Source: Cupriavidus pauculus (GTDB lineage: Bacteria > Pseudomonadota > Gammaproteobacteria > Burkholderiales > Burkholderiaceae). Taken from it: a stretch of 64,000 nt of DNA. The stretch spans positions 604,598 to 668,597 of the forward strand of contig NZ_PJRP01000002.1 in NCBI RefSeq assembly GCF_002858765.1. The letters are read 5' to 3'. Position 1 is the first letter of the stretch. Each line of letters starts with the position of its first letter. Below the pieces are notes generated by a model. It saw only the letters and a list, made by a program, of their open reading frames with translations. It was not told the origin of the DNA and searched no databases. Both the position numbers and the translations under genes were made by a program. Below, piece by piece: positions 12,463-21,125 of this stretch.

Positions 12463-13722
12463 ATGCGCGCATCTCATATCTCCTGGAACCTGTTCGGACT
12501 TGGCTTGCCGCTGCTGATTGCGGCGGCAACGGTGCCCCATCTGCTTTCCGGTCTGGGCAGCCAGCGCTTTGGCCTGCTCGCGCTGGCATGGGGCCTGATC
12601 GGCTATGCCAGTGCGCTCGATCTGGGGATCGGCCGTGCCACGACGCAACGTGTTTCGGCCTTGCGCGATGGTCACGACGAGGCCTCCGTCCCTGATGTGC
12701 TGGCAACTGCCACGCGTCTGACGCTGGTGACCGGTGGCATTGGCATGGTCGTGATCATGCTGGCCGCCATGCTTGGCGTCGGCCAGTTCGTGCACGCCGA
12801 CAATGTGCCCCAGACGGAAATCCGCTCCGCCATCCTGCTGCTGGGGCTGGCCCTGCCGATGCAGGCGGTGAGCGCCACATACCGTGGCGTCAACGAGGCC
12901 TATCTGAGCTTCCGCAACATCAGCGTGCTGCGGATCCTACTGGGCGCGGCGAATTTCGGGCTGCCTTACCTGATCTCGCTGTACTCCACGCGGGTGGACC
13001 TGCTGATCGCGAGCCTGGTCGTGTCGCGTGCGCTGGCGCTGTGGTTCTACCGCGTCTTCGCACTGAATTGTCTGCCGGCCGGTTCGCCGCGCGGCACCTA
13101 TCTGCGACCCGTGGCCAGGCAACTGTTTCAGTTTGGCGGGTGGTTCACCATCAGCAGTGTCCTGAGCCCGTTGCTGACGCAGGCCGACCGTTTCCTGATC
13201 GCCGCGATTCTCGGCGCGGCGGCCGTGACCACATATGTGATCCCTTATGAACTTACTGTGCAGACGCTTATACTGTCGAGCGCAGTCACAACGGTTGCTT
13301 TTCCGGCCATCAGCCGCCTGCTCGTGACCGATCCTGACGGCGCACAGCGGCTGTTCGGAAAATGGATGCTTCGGGTAGTCGGTGCGATGATCCTTGGCTT
13401 GATCGTCCTCGCGCTCATTCTGCCGCCGCTGCTGACGCTGTGGCTTGGACACCCCGCCGATCCGGACTCGGTCAAGGTCGGACGGATTCTTTGTATTGGC
13501 GTGCTGGCAAATGCCGTGGGATCCATGTATTTCGCGCTGCTGCATGCCAGGGGCAAGACCCGCGCCACGGCCATTCTGCACGTGGTGGAAGTGCCCCTGT
13601 ATATCGCGGCGCTGGTCGGCCTGACCAAGCTGTTCGGGGTCAGTGGCGCGGCCATTGCATGGTCGTTGCGGATGTTCTTCGACGCATTGGGCATGAAATT
13701 CCTGGCGAGGCGGGCATCGTGA
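12463..13722 (+). CDS. wzx: Oligosaccharide flippase, Wzx type
   Basis: A 419-residue protein with about twelve predicted transmembrane helices and the N-terminal amphipathic-plus-helix organisation of the polysaccharide transport (MATE/PST) superfamily. It would flip the undecaprenyl-diphosphate-linked repeat unit to the periplasm. The loop segment SALDLGIGRATTQRVS near residues 45-60 resembles the conserved first cytoplasmic loop of Wzx proteins. Its stop overlaps the next, Wzy-like gene (GTGA). Wzx proteins diverge strongly, so the assignment rests on topology and context. Confidence 0.85.
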   Translation: MRASHISWNLFGLGLPLLIAAATVPHLLSGLGSQRFGLLALAWGLIGYASALDLGIGRATTQRVSALRDGHDEASVPDVLATATRLTLVTGGIGMVVIMLAAMLGVGQFVHADNVPQTEIRSAILLLGLALPMQAVSATYRGVNEAYLSFRNISVLRILLGAANFGLPYLISLYSTRVDLLIASLVVSRALALWFYRVFALNCLPAGSPRGTYLRPVARQLFQFGGWFTISSVLSPLLTQADRFLIAAILGAAAVTTYVIPYELTVQTLILSSAVTTVAFPAISRLLVTDPDGAQRLFGKWMLRVVGAMILGLIVLALILPPLLTLWLGHPADPDSVKVGRILCIGVLANAVGSMYFALLHARGKTRATAILHVVEVPLYIAALVGLTKLFGVSGAAIAWSLRMFFDALGMKFLARRAS

Positions 13723-14714
13723 TTCAAAAGGCATGCGAAGACGTCAGGACCGCGTCCGGAATTGCGTTTCTCGCCGTGATCGCGGTGATCCTCGGTATTT
13801 TCGCGGGGTATCAGTACTTTGGTATCAGCCGCGACTATCCGAATTACGTCGAGTTTTTTGAACTCGTGCGTGGCAGTGACGGGCTGATCGGCGTCGACAC
13901 GCGTTTTGAGTTTGGCTTTACCGCTCTGGTTTATATGCTGGTGAGCCTTGGATTGAGCAATGTGGCGATCTACGGGACGATCTGTGCCATTTGCATCATG
14001 CTCAAGGGTGTGGCCATCCGGACGTCGGAACTCAGCCTTGGGCTGATTGCGGTATTGGTGTTCTTTTACCTGAGCCGCTACTACATCCTGTTCGAGATGA
14101 CCGTACTGCGGGCTTCCATTGCATTTGCCATTGCATTCTATGTGTTCTGGCGCAAGGACAAGCGGGAACTGAAGCTCGGCGAGATACTACTGCTATGCTT
14201 GGCTGTGTCGTTTCACTATTCGGCGATTGTATTACTGGCCGTCTACGTACTCGGCCGTTTTAATTTCAAGCTGGCATCGCTGGTGGTCTTCGGGATCTTT
14301 TTCGTTGGTTTTGTGCTGCGTGACCTGCTGTTTGCAGAGTTTCAGGCGATTTTCCCGGTGCTGGGCACATATCTTGATGTGCAGGCGTCCACGACGATCG
14401 TGCCGTTGCCGTTTATGCTGGATATTGCATTGATCGGCGCGGCGCTGGGACTGCGCCGGCATAATGACGTGACCATGCAATATGCATTGATCGGCATGAT
14501 GCTGAGTGTTGCGATCCATTTTTCGATGCTGGAGTTTCCGATTGTGGCTGCCCGGTTTCGGGAACTGCTGTCGGTTTTCGTGCTGATATACGTGCTGAAG
14601 GCTTTCACATCGGAGTCGAGAGTCGTTCAGTTGCTGGCCGTCGTCTTTGCAGTGGGGAGCGGAATGCTCAACCTCTATGCAATGACCGTCTATGATCCGT
14701 TGCTCCTGGGCTAA
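13719..14714 (+). CDS. EpsG/Wzy-like polysaccharide polymerase
   Basis: A 331-residue polytopic membrane protein with around nine hydrophobic segments. A periplasmic loop reads YPNYVEFFE followed by a DTRFEFGF motif, as in the EpsG family of Wzy-type polymerases. It starts at a GTG overlapping the flippase stop. An upstream open reading frame is only flippase sequence in another frame. The gene is visibly more AT-rich than its neighbours, which is usual for polymerase genes and suggests acquisition by transfer. It is the only polymerase candidate inside the rhamnose locus. Confidence 0.75.
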   Translation: MIQKACEDVRTASGIAFLAVIAVILGIFAGYQYFGISRDYPNYVEFFELVRGSDGLIGVDTRFEFGFTALVYMLVSLGLSNVAIYGTICAICIMLKGVAIRTSELSLGLIAVLVFFYLSRYYILFEMTVLRASIAFAIAFYVFWRKDKRELKLGEILLLCLAVSFHYSAIVLLAVYVLGRFNFKLASLVVFGIFFVGFVLRDLLFAEFQAIFPVLGTYLDVQASTTIVPLPFMLDIALIGAALGLRRHNDVTMQYALIGMMLSVAIHFSMLEFPIVAARFRELLSVFVLIYVLKAFTSESRVVQLLAVVFAVGSGMLNLYAMTVYDPLLLG

Positions 14715-15658
14715 TGAAGAGTATTGATATTGTTATCGTGAACTGGTCTTCCGGCACGCAGTTGCTGGAAGCGGTGCAGAGCCTGCAGCAGCATGCGGGC
14801 GGGCTCGTTGCGTCGGTCGCCATCGTCGATAACGCATCCATCGACAATTCGCTCGAACTCGTTGCGGAACGGACCGATTGGGATTTCCCCATCCATTACG
14901 TGCGCAATACGGAGAATCGGGGCTTCGGCGCCGCATGCAATCAGGGTGTGCGGACGGGCAATGCCGAATATGTGCTGTTCCTGAATCCCGATACCCGTGT
15001 CTACGCGCAGTCACTTGCAACGCCGCTTGCATTCATGCAGCGCGACGAAAATGCCAGCGTATCGGTCACCGGTATCCAGTTGATTGACGAAACGGGTCAT
15101 GTGCAGCGCGCTTGTGCGCGTTTCCCGTCGCTGGGCATGTTCTCGGCCGCGGCCGTCGGGCTGGACCGTCTGCCATGGATGCGCGACTACCGGCATCACA
15201 TGACGGATTGGGATCATGGGTCCACGCGCGACGTGGACCATGTCATCGGCGCGTTCTACCTGATTCGCCGCAGCGTGTTCGAGTCGCTGGGCGGGTTTGA
15301 CGAGCGGTTTTTCGTCTACCTTGAAGATCTGGACCTTTCGTTGCGCGTGCGCCAGGCGGGCGGCCGCATCGTGTACCTGGCCGACGCGCAGGCGTTTCAC
15401 CTGGGCGGTGGTACGTCCCGGCAGATCAAGGCAACGCGTCTGTTCTATTCATTGCGCAGCCGGCTGTTGTACGGCTTCAAGCATTTCTCCCGCGCGAGCG
15501 CCTGGGCGCTGGTGGGCGTGACTGTCGGGCTGGAGCCCGTCGCGCGAACGGCTTTTTCGGCCGCCCGTGGCGGGATGCAAGACATCCGCAACACGCTGAA
15601 GGGCTACGGCATGCTGACGCGTGCGCTGCCGCAGATCCTGAAGGCGTCCCGGCGATGA
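14714..15658 (+). CDS. Family 2 glycosyltransferase, rhamnosyltransferase-like
   Basis: A 314-residue GT2 enzyme of the WbbL type. Visible are the nucleotide-binding start IDIVIVNWSSG, VDNAS (39-43), the RGFGAACNQG motif, the metal-binding FLNPDTR stretch and the acceptor-side FDERFFVYLEDLDLSLR segment. These features match transferases that use dTDP-rhamnose, and the locus makes that donor. It starts at an ATG sharing a base with the polymerase stop (TAATG). Donor specificity is inferred from similarity and context. Confidence 0.85.
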   Translation: MKSIDIVIVNWSSGTQLLEAVQSLQQHAGGLVASVAIVDNASIDNSLELVAERTDWDFPIHYVRNTENRGFGAACNQGVRTGNAEYVLFLNPDTRVYAQSLATPLAFMQRDENASVSVTGIQLIDETGHVQRACARFPSLGMFSAAAVGLDRLPWMRDYRHHMTDWDHGSTRDVDHVIGAFYLIRRSVFESLGGFDERFFVYLEDLDLSLRVRQAGGRIVYLADAQAFHLGGGTSRQIKATRLFYSLRSRLLYGFKHFSRASAWALVGVTVGLEPVARTAFSAARGGMQDIRNTLKGYGMLTRALPQILKASRR

Positions 15659-16719
15659 AAGCACTGATCCTGACGCGCTATGGCCGGCTGGGCGCCTCGT
15701 CGAGGCTGCGTATGCTGCAATTCCTGCCCTGGCTGCGGGATGCCGGGCTGGAGGGCGAGTCGCAGGCGTTGCTGGACGACAGCATGCTCTCGTCGCGCTA
15801 CCACGCCGGAGGCTATGGGCGGGGTGCGATGATTGCCGCCTACGGCGCACGGCTTCGATCGATGATTCGCCGTCGGCGCGCCAATCTCGTCTGGATCGAA
15901 AAGGAAGCGTTGCCGTGGTTCCCGGCGGCCGTGGAGCGCGCGATGCTGCGCGGCGTGCCGTATGTGCTGGACTACGACGACGCCCTGTTCCATAACTACG
16001 ACCTGCATCGTGTGCCACTGGTGCGCAAGCTGCTCGGACGCCGTATCGATGCCTTGATGGCCGGCGCCGCACTGGTGACGGCCGGGAATGAATACCTGGC
16101 GCAACGCGCTCGCGATGCCGGGGCGAAGTGGGTGGAGATCGTGCCAACCGTCATCGACCTCGACCGCTATCCGATGGTAGACCTGGGCGCCCGCGAAAGC
16201 ACCCTGCGCCGTATCGTCTGGATTGGCTCGCCCACGACGGCTACCTATCTCCACGCCCTGGAAGCGCCGTTGCGCCGGCTGGCCGAGCGCCATGCGTTCA
16301 AGCTGCGGGTGATCGGCGCGCAAGTCTCGTTGCCAGGCGTCGACGTGGAGTGCGTACCCTGGACGGAAGACACCGAGGTGGCGTCGATCGCGGAAGGCGA
16401 CATCGGGATCATGCCGCTGCGCGATTCGCCATGGGAGCGCGGCAAGTGCGGCTACAAGCTGATCCAGTACATGGCATGCGGATTGCCGGTGGTCGCGTCG
16501 CCGGTCGGTGTCAATGAGCAGATCGTGCGAAATGGCGAGAACGGTTACCTGGCGAGCGGCCCGGACGATTGGGAGCAGGCGCTCGAATCGCTGCTGAGCG
16601 ATCGCGGGCGCAGCGCTGCGATGGGGCGCGTTGGGCGACAGCGCGTGGAACAGGAATATTGCGTGCAGCAGGTTGCGCCCAGGCTGGCGCGGCTGCTGAA
16701 GCAGGCAGGAGCCCATTGA
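15655..16719 (+). CDS. Family 4-like glycosyltransferase
   Basis: A 354-residue GT-B fold glycosyltransferase. The C-terminal half shows a nucleotide-sugar binding stretch: ADIGIMPL-like EGDIGIMPLRDSPWERGKCGYK followed by LIQYMACGLPVVASPVGVN, where the usual E-x7-E is modified. The N-terminus begins LILTRYGRLGASSRLR. ATGA overlap with the preceding GT2 gene indicates coupling. The specific linkage is unknown. It is one of three transferases in this locus, consistent with a repeat of about four sugars counting the initiating residue. Confidence 0.82.
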   Translation: MKALILTRYGRLGASSRLRMLQFLPWLRDAGLEGESQALLDDSMLSSRYHAGGYGRGAMIAAYGARLRSMIRRRRANLVWIEKEALPWFPAAVERAMLRGVPYVLDYDDALFHNYDLHRVPLVRKLLGRRIDALMAGAALVTAGNEYLAQRARDAGAKWVEIVPTVIDLDRYPMVDLGARESTLRRIVWIGSPTTATYLHALEAPLRRLAERHAFKLRVIGAQVSLPGVDVECVPWTEDTEVASIAEGDIGIMPLRDSPWERGKCGYKLIQYMACGLPVVASPVGVNEQIVRNGENGYLASGPDDWEQALESLLSDRGRSAAMGRVGRQRVEQEYCVQQVAPRLARLLKQAGAH

Positions 16720-16721
16720 TC

Positions 16722-18716
16722 ATGTGTGGATTCGCAGGATTTTTTGGTGGCAACATTGCCACCACAGCTGACCGGACGGCACTGCTCGAGGCCATGGCGG
16801 ATCGAATCCTTCATCGTGGGCCCGACGATGGCGGCGCCTGGACCGATGGCGACTCGCCCGTGGGATTCGGTCATCGCCGGCTGGCCATTGTGGATCTCTC
16901 GCCCGCAGGCCACCAGCCGATGACCGCGGCCAGCGGTCGCTTTGTCATGGCATACAACGGTGAGATCTATAACCACATGGATCTGCGCGCCGAGCTTGAG
17001 CAAGCTGGCGCGGCGCCGCAATGGCGTGGCCACTCGGACACCGAAACGCTGCTGGCCGGCTTTGACGCCTGGGGCATCGAGGCCACCGTCAGGCGTGCCG
17101 TGGGCATGTTTGCGTTCGCCGTGTGGGATCGCCAGCAACGCGTGCTGACCCTTGGGCGCGATCGTCTGGGCGAGAAGCCGCTTTACTATGGATGGCAGGG
17201 CACGGGTTCGGCCCGCACCTTTCTGTTCGGCTCCGAGCTCAAGGCCTTGCACGCGCACCCCGCCTTTGAACGAAAGATCGATCGGGATGCGCTGTGCCTG
17301 TTCATGCGGCACAACAACGTGCCTGGCCAATATTCGATTTTCCAGGGCATCCACAAGCTTCCCCCGGGGCACCTGCTGGAAATTTCCGCGGCCAACCGCG
17401 AGGCCCAGCCACGCGCGTACTGGTCGGGCATCGACGCAGCCCTGCAAGGCAAGCGCGAACCATTCACCGGCAGCCCCGAGGAAGCGGTTGATGCGTTGGA
17501 GGGCGTGTTGCGGTCCGCCATTCGCGGCCAGATGATGGCGGATGTGCCGCTGGGCGCGTTCCTGTCGGGCGGCATCGACTCGTCGACGGTCGTGGCGCTG
17601 ATGCAGGCGCAATCGGCCAGACCGGTCAAGACGTTCACGATCGGCTTTCACGAGGGCATCTACAACGAAGCCGAGCATGCCAAGGCCGTGGCGGCGCACC
17701 TGGGTACCGAGCATACGTCGCTGTACGTGACGCCGGAGCAGGCGCTTGACGTGATTCCCGGCCTGCCAACGCTCTACGACGAGCCATTCTCGGATTCGTC
17801 ACAGATTCCAACCTATCTGGTGAGTGCGCTGGCCCGCGAGCATGTGACCGTATCGCTGTCGGGCGATGCGGGCGACGAACTTTTTTCGGGCTACAACCGG
17901 TATCAGATCACGGCCACGCTGTGGAACCGCTTGTCGTCCGTGCCGCCCGGTCTGCGCTCGGCGATGGCCTGGATGCTGACGCGCCCCTCGCCGGAACTGA
18001 TCAACAGTGTGGCTGGCGGCATTCCGGGCGCTTCGCGCTGGGCCAATATCGGCGAGAAGATCCACAAGGGCGCCGGTGTCATGGCCGCGAAGTCGGCCGA
18101 AGAGCTGTATCGCGGCATGGTCTCGCAATGGCAGGACCCGGAGGCTGTCGTGATCGGCGGCCGCGAGCCCGGCACGCTGCTTGACACCACGAAGGGCGAG
18201 CTGGATGCACTGGGTCACGTGGAGCGGATGATGGCGCTCGACATGCTGACCTATCTGCCCGACGACATTTTGACGAAGGTCGACCGCGCTGCCATGGGGC
18301 GCAGCCTTGAGTCCCGCGTGCCGTTCCTCGATCATCGCGTCGTCGAATTCGCCTGGAAGCTGCCGCTGGCGTACAAGCTTCGCCAGGAGGCGTCCGGCTA
18401 CACCACCAAGTGGGCATTGCGCCAGGTGCTGTACCGGCACGTGCCGAAGGCGCTCATCGAACGACCCAAGATGGGATTCGGTGTGCCGATCGATACGTGG
18501 TTGCGCGGGCCGCTGCGTGAATGGGCGGAGGAACTGCTAGATGCGTCGCGGCTGCGCCGTGAAGGGTTCCTGGATCCGGCCCCGATTCGCAAGAAATGGC
18601 AGGAGCATCTGAGCGGCCAGCGCAACTGGCAGCACCCGCTCTGGTGCGTGCTGATGTTCCAGGCGTGGCTGGAAAAGGAGTCGGCCTCTGTCGTCCAACC
18701 GGAGACGGTGGCGTGA
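16722..18716 (+). CDS. asnB: Glutamine-dependent amidotransferase, asparagine synthetase B type
   Basis: A 664-residue two-domain enzyme. Cys2 (MCGFAGFFGG) is the N-terminal glutaminase nucleophile. The synthetase domain has the ATP-pyrophosphatase loop SGGIDSS (282-288) and a later SLSGDAGDELFSGYNRY motif. Family members in glycan loci, such as WbpS, amidate uronic acids. UDP-GalNAcA is made by two genes upstream in this locus, so formation of a galacturonamide is the likely role. General asparagine synthesis cannot be excluded. The start is fixed by the obligatory cysteine. It overlaps the next gene (GTGA). Confidence 0.9.
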   Translation: MCGFAGFFGGNIATTADRTALLEAMADRILHRGPDDGGAWTDGDSPVGFGHRRLAIVDLSPAGHQPMTAASGRFVMAYNGEIYNHMDLRAELEQAGAAPQWRGHSDTETLLAGFDAWGIEATVRRAVGMFAFAVWDRQQRVLTLGRDRLGEKPLYYGWQGTGSARTFLFGSELKALHAHPAFERKIDRDALCLFMRHNNVPGQYSIFQGIHKLPPGHLLEISAANREAQPRAYWSGIDAALQGKREPFTGSPEEAVDALEGVLRSAIRGQMMADVPLGAFLSGGIDSSTVVALMQAQSARPVKTFTIGFHEGIYNEAEHAKAVAAHLGTEHTSLYVTPEQALDVIPGLPTLYDEPFSDSSQIPTYLVSALAREHVTVSLSGDAGDELFSGYNRYQITATLWNRLSSVPPGLRSAMAWMLTRPSPELINSVAGGIPGASRWANIGEKIHKGAGVMAAKSAEELYRGMVSQWQDPEAVVIGGREPGTLLDTTKGELDALGHVERMMALDMLTYLPDDILTKVDRAAMGRSLESRVPFLDHRVVEFAWKLPLAYKLRQEASGYTTKWALRQVLYRHVPKALIERPKMGFGVPIDTWLRGPLREWAEELLDASRLRREGFLDPAPIRKKWQEHLSGQRNWQHPLWCVLMFQAWLEKESASVVQPETVA

Positions 18717-19831
18717 GATTCCTGATGATCGCGAGTTTCGCGGAATCACTGACCGGTTTCCGGGGGCCATTGATCGCCGCGTTGCAGGCGAAGGGCCTCG
18801 ATGTGCATGTCGTGGCGCCAGGGTTGCCCGCTGCCGATCCCGTGCGGGCGAGGCTCGAGGCACAGGGCCTGACAGTGCATGATGTCGACATGCACCGGAC
18901 CGGCACGAATCCGGTGGCCGACCTGCGCACGCTGCTGCAGCTTTACCGCCTGATGAAGCGCATTCGACCCGACTGCACGATGGGCTACACCATCAAGCCA
19001 GTGATTTATGGGTCACTTGCGGCGTGGCTGGCCGGTGTGCCGCGGCGCTTTGCGTTAATTACCGGTCTTGGATACGCGTTTCAGCAGGAAAGCGGGCGGG
19101 GCGGTATGCGGGCGCTGGTTCAGCGCATGTACGCCGCCGCCCTGGCGCGGGTACAGATGGTTTTTTTCCAGAATCCCGATGATCGCGACCTGTTCCGCCA
19201 GCGGGGCATCATGGCGTCGGATGCCCGGGCGTGCGTCGTGAATGGCTCGGGCGTGGATGTTTCCAGCTTTTCGGTGGCGCCACTGCCCACTGGCAATACG
19301 CGCTTTCTGCTGATCGCGCGGTTGCTCGGCGACAAGGGCGTGCGCGAGTTTGCCGAGGCCGCACGACGCATCCGTGCGCGCCGTACTGACGCGACGTTCG
19401 TGCTCGTGGGGTGGATCGATTCCAATCCCGACGCCATCGCCCAGGAAGAGCTGGACGGATGGGTGCGCGATGGTGTCGTGGAGTATCTTGGCAAGCTCAG
19501 CGATGTCCGGCCGGCCATCGCGCAAAGCACGGTGTACGTGTTGCCGTCATACCGGGAAGGCACGCCCCGGACGGTGCTGGAAGCCATGGCCATGGGCCGC
19601 GCCGTGATCACCACTGACGCGCCCGGCTGCCGCGAGACCGTCGTCGACGGCGACAACGGCTTCCTGGTGCCGGTGAAGTCGGTCGATGCGCTGGAGGCAG
19701 CGATGCTGCGCTTCCTGGATGACGGGGAGCTCGCCGGTCGGATGGGCCAGCGCGCGCGCGCGGTGGCCGAGGAAAAGTATGACGTGCACAAGGTGAATGC
19801 AGTCATGCTGCGTGAAATGGATATTCGATGA
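18713..19831 (+). CDS. Family 4 glycosyltransferase
   Basis: A 372-residue GT-B enzyme. It begins with a GTG that overlaps the asnB stop and has GGAG eight bases upstream. The C-terminal donor site reads SYREGTPRTVLEAMAMGRAVITTDAPGC, the E-x7-E motif of GT4. The N-terminal half has the GYTIKPVIYGSLAA stretch shared with PglA/PssD-type transferases that act right after the phosphoglycosyl transferase. The next gene is such a transferase, so this enzyme may add the second sugar to the diacetylbacillosamine-type residue. That order of action is inferred. Confidence 0.87.
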   Translation: MRFLMIASFAESLTGFRGPLIAALQAKGLDVHVVAPGLPAADPVRARLEAQGLTVHDVDMHRTGTNPVADLRTLLQLYRLMKRIRPDCTMGYTIKPVIYGSLAAWLAGVPRRFALITGLGYAFQQESGRGGMRALVQRMYAAALARVQMVFFQNPDDRDLFRQRGIMASDARACVVNGSGVDVSSFSVAPLPTGNTRFLLIARLLGDKGVREFAEAARRIRARRTDATFVLVGWIDSNPDAIAQEELDGWVRDGVVEYLGKLSDVRPAIAQSTVYVLPSYREGTPRTVLEAMAMGRAVITTDAPGCRETVVDGDNGFLVPVKSVDALEAAMLRFLDDGELAGRMGQRARAVAEEKYDVHKVNAVMLREMDIR

Positions 19832-20418
19832 AGCGGCTTTTTGACCTGATACTCGCCATTTTTGCGCTGATCGTGCTCGGCGTGCCGCTGCTCGTCCTGA
19901 TCTGGATGGTGCGCACCCGGCTGGGCAGCCCGGTATTTTTCAGGCAGACCCGCCCGGGGCTGCACGGCAAGCCGTTTGTCATGGTGAAGTTTCGGACCAT
20001 GACCGATGCCCGTGGCCCGGACGGCGAGTTGCTGCCCGACGCGGACCGCATGACGGCATTTGGCCGATTTCTGCGTGCCAGCAGCCTTGACGAATTGCCG
20101 GAACTCTGGAATGTCATCAAGGGCGAAATGAGCCTGGTTGGTCCCCGGCCGTTGCTGATGGAGTACCTGCCCCTGTATTCGCCCGAGCAGGCGCGACGCC
20201 ACGACGTTCGTCCCGGCGTGACCGGCTGGGCGCAGGTCAATGGCCGCAACGCGCTCGGGTGGGACGAGAAGTTCGCGCTCGATGTCTGGTATGTCGATCA
20301 TCAGAGTCTGTGGCTCGATATTCGAGTCCTCTGGTTGACCGTGCGCAAGGTTCTTGTCCGCGAGGGCATCAGTGCTGCAGGAGAGGCTACGATGTCGAAA
20401 TTCACGGGCAAGAAATGA
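19828..20418 (+). CDS. pglC: Initiating phosphoglycosyl transferase, PglC-like
   Basis: A 196-residue monotopic phosphoglycosyl transferase transferring a sugar phosphate to undecaprenyl phosphate. It has one N-terminal hydrophobic segment (residues 4-28), then the core motifs KFRTM, SSLDELPELWNV and GEMSLVGPRPL, and a PGVTGWAQVNGRN segment. This short form, without the multi-helix N-terminus, is the PglC class. The three following genes encode PglD-, PglE- and PglF-like proteins, so the substrate is most likely UDP-N,N'-diacetylbacillosamine. ATGA overlaps link it to both neighbours. Confidence 0.9.
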   Translation: MKRLFDLILAIFALIVLGVPLLVLIWMVRTRLGSPVFFRQTRPGLHGKPFVMVKFRTMTDARGPDGELLPDADRMTAFGRFLRASSLDELPELWNVIKGEMSLVGPRPLLMEYLPLYSPEQARRHDVRPGVTGWAQVNGRNALGWDEKFALDVWYVDHQSLWLDIRVLWLTVRKVLVREGISAAGEATMSKFTGKK

Positions 20419-21035
20419 TGCGGCGGGAACGGCTTGCACTGTTCGGCGCCAGCGGGCATGGCAAGGTCGTGGCCGATGCGGCACTGGCCGCCGGCTGGCA
20501 GAGCGTCGTGTTTTTTGACGACGCATGGCCCGCGAAGGACAAGAACGGGCATTGGCCGGTGCTGGGCGATCTGTCTGCCATGATTGCGCGCGCTGGCGAG
20601 TTCGATGGGGCACTGGTGTCGATTGGCCATTGCCCGGCGCGATGGGAAAAGCAGCAGGCGTTGATGGCCGCAGGCGTGCCGATCGCGACGGTCGTGCATC
20701 CGCATGCCTGGGTCAGCTCGTTCGCCGTGCTGGGCGCGGGCACCGTGGTCATGGCCGGCGCGGTGATCAATACCGACGCCACGATTGGCGAGGCGGGTAT
20801 CGTCAATACCGGCGCCACGGTCGACCATGACTGTGCGCTGGCCCACGCGGTGCATGTCAGCCCGGGGGCCAACCTCAGCGGCGGTGTCAAGGTCGGCGCA
20901 TTGTCGTGGGTCGGTGTCGGCGCTGCGGTGCGACAGGGAATTCAAATTGGTGCCGGCGTGATGGTGGGCGCGGGCGCGGTAGTGGTAAAAGACGTGGTGG
21001 ACGGCGCGACAATGGTCGGCAATCCGGCGCGATAA
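20415..21035 (+). CDS. pglD: Sugar O/N-acyltransferase, PglD/NeuD family
   Basis: A 206-residue acyltransferase. An N-terminal Rossmann-like domain starts LALFGASGHGKVVADAAL and a C-terminal left-handed beta-helix is built from hexapeptide repeats (about 95-200, ending VGNPAR). In the PglD reaction acetyl-CoA acetylates the 4-amino sugar to give UDP-diacetylbacillosamine. Two consecutive ATGs (20415 and 20418) are possible starts; the first overlaps the pglC-like stop. Context between phosphoglycosyl transferase and aminotransferase strongly supports this role. Confidence 0.88.
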   Translation: MMRRERLALFGASGHGKVVADAALAAGWQSVVFFDDAWPAKDKNGHWPVLGDLSAMIARAGEFDGALVSIGHCPARWEKQQALMAAGVPIATVVHPHAWVSSFAVLGAGTVVMAGAVINTDATIGEAGIVNTGATVDHDCALAHAVHVSPGANLSGGVKVGALSWVGVGAAVRQGIQIGAGVMVGAGAVVVKDVVDGATMVGNPAR

Positions 21036-21125
21036 CAAAATTGAGCCTGTGCGTTGCGTGGCCTTGTTCGCCATGCAATGAAAAAAGCGGGCAGGTGGGG
21101 CAACCTCTGAAGGTCTGATAACGCT

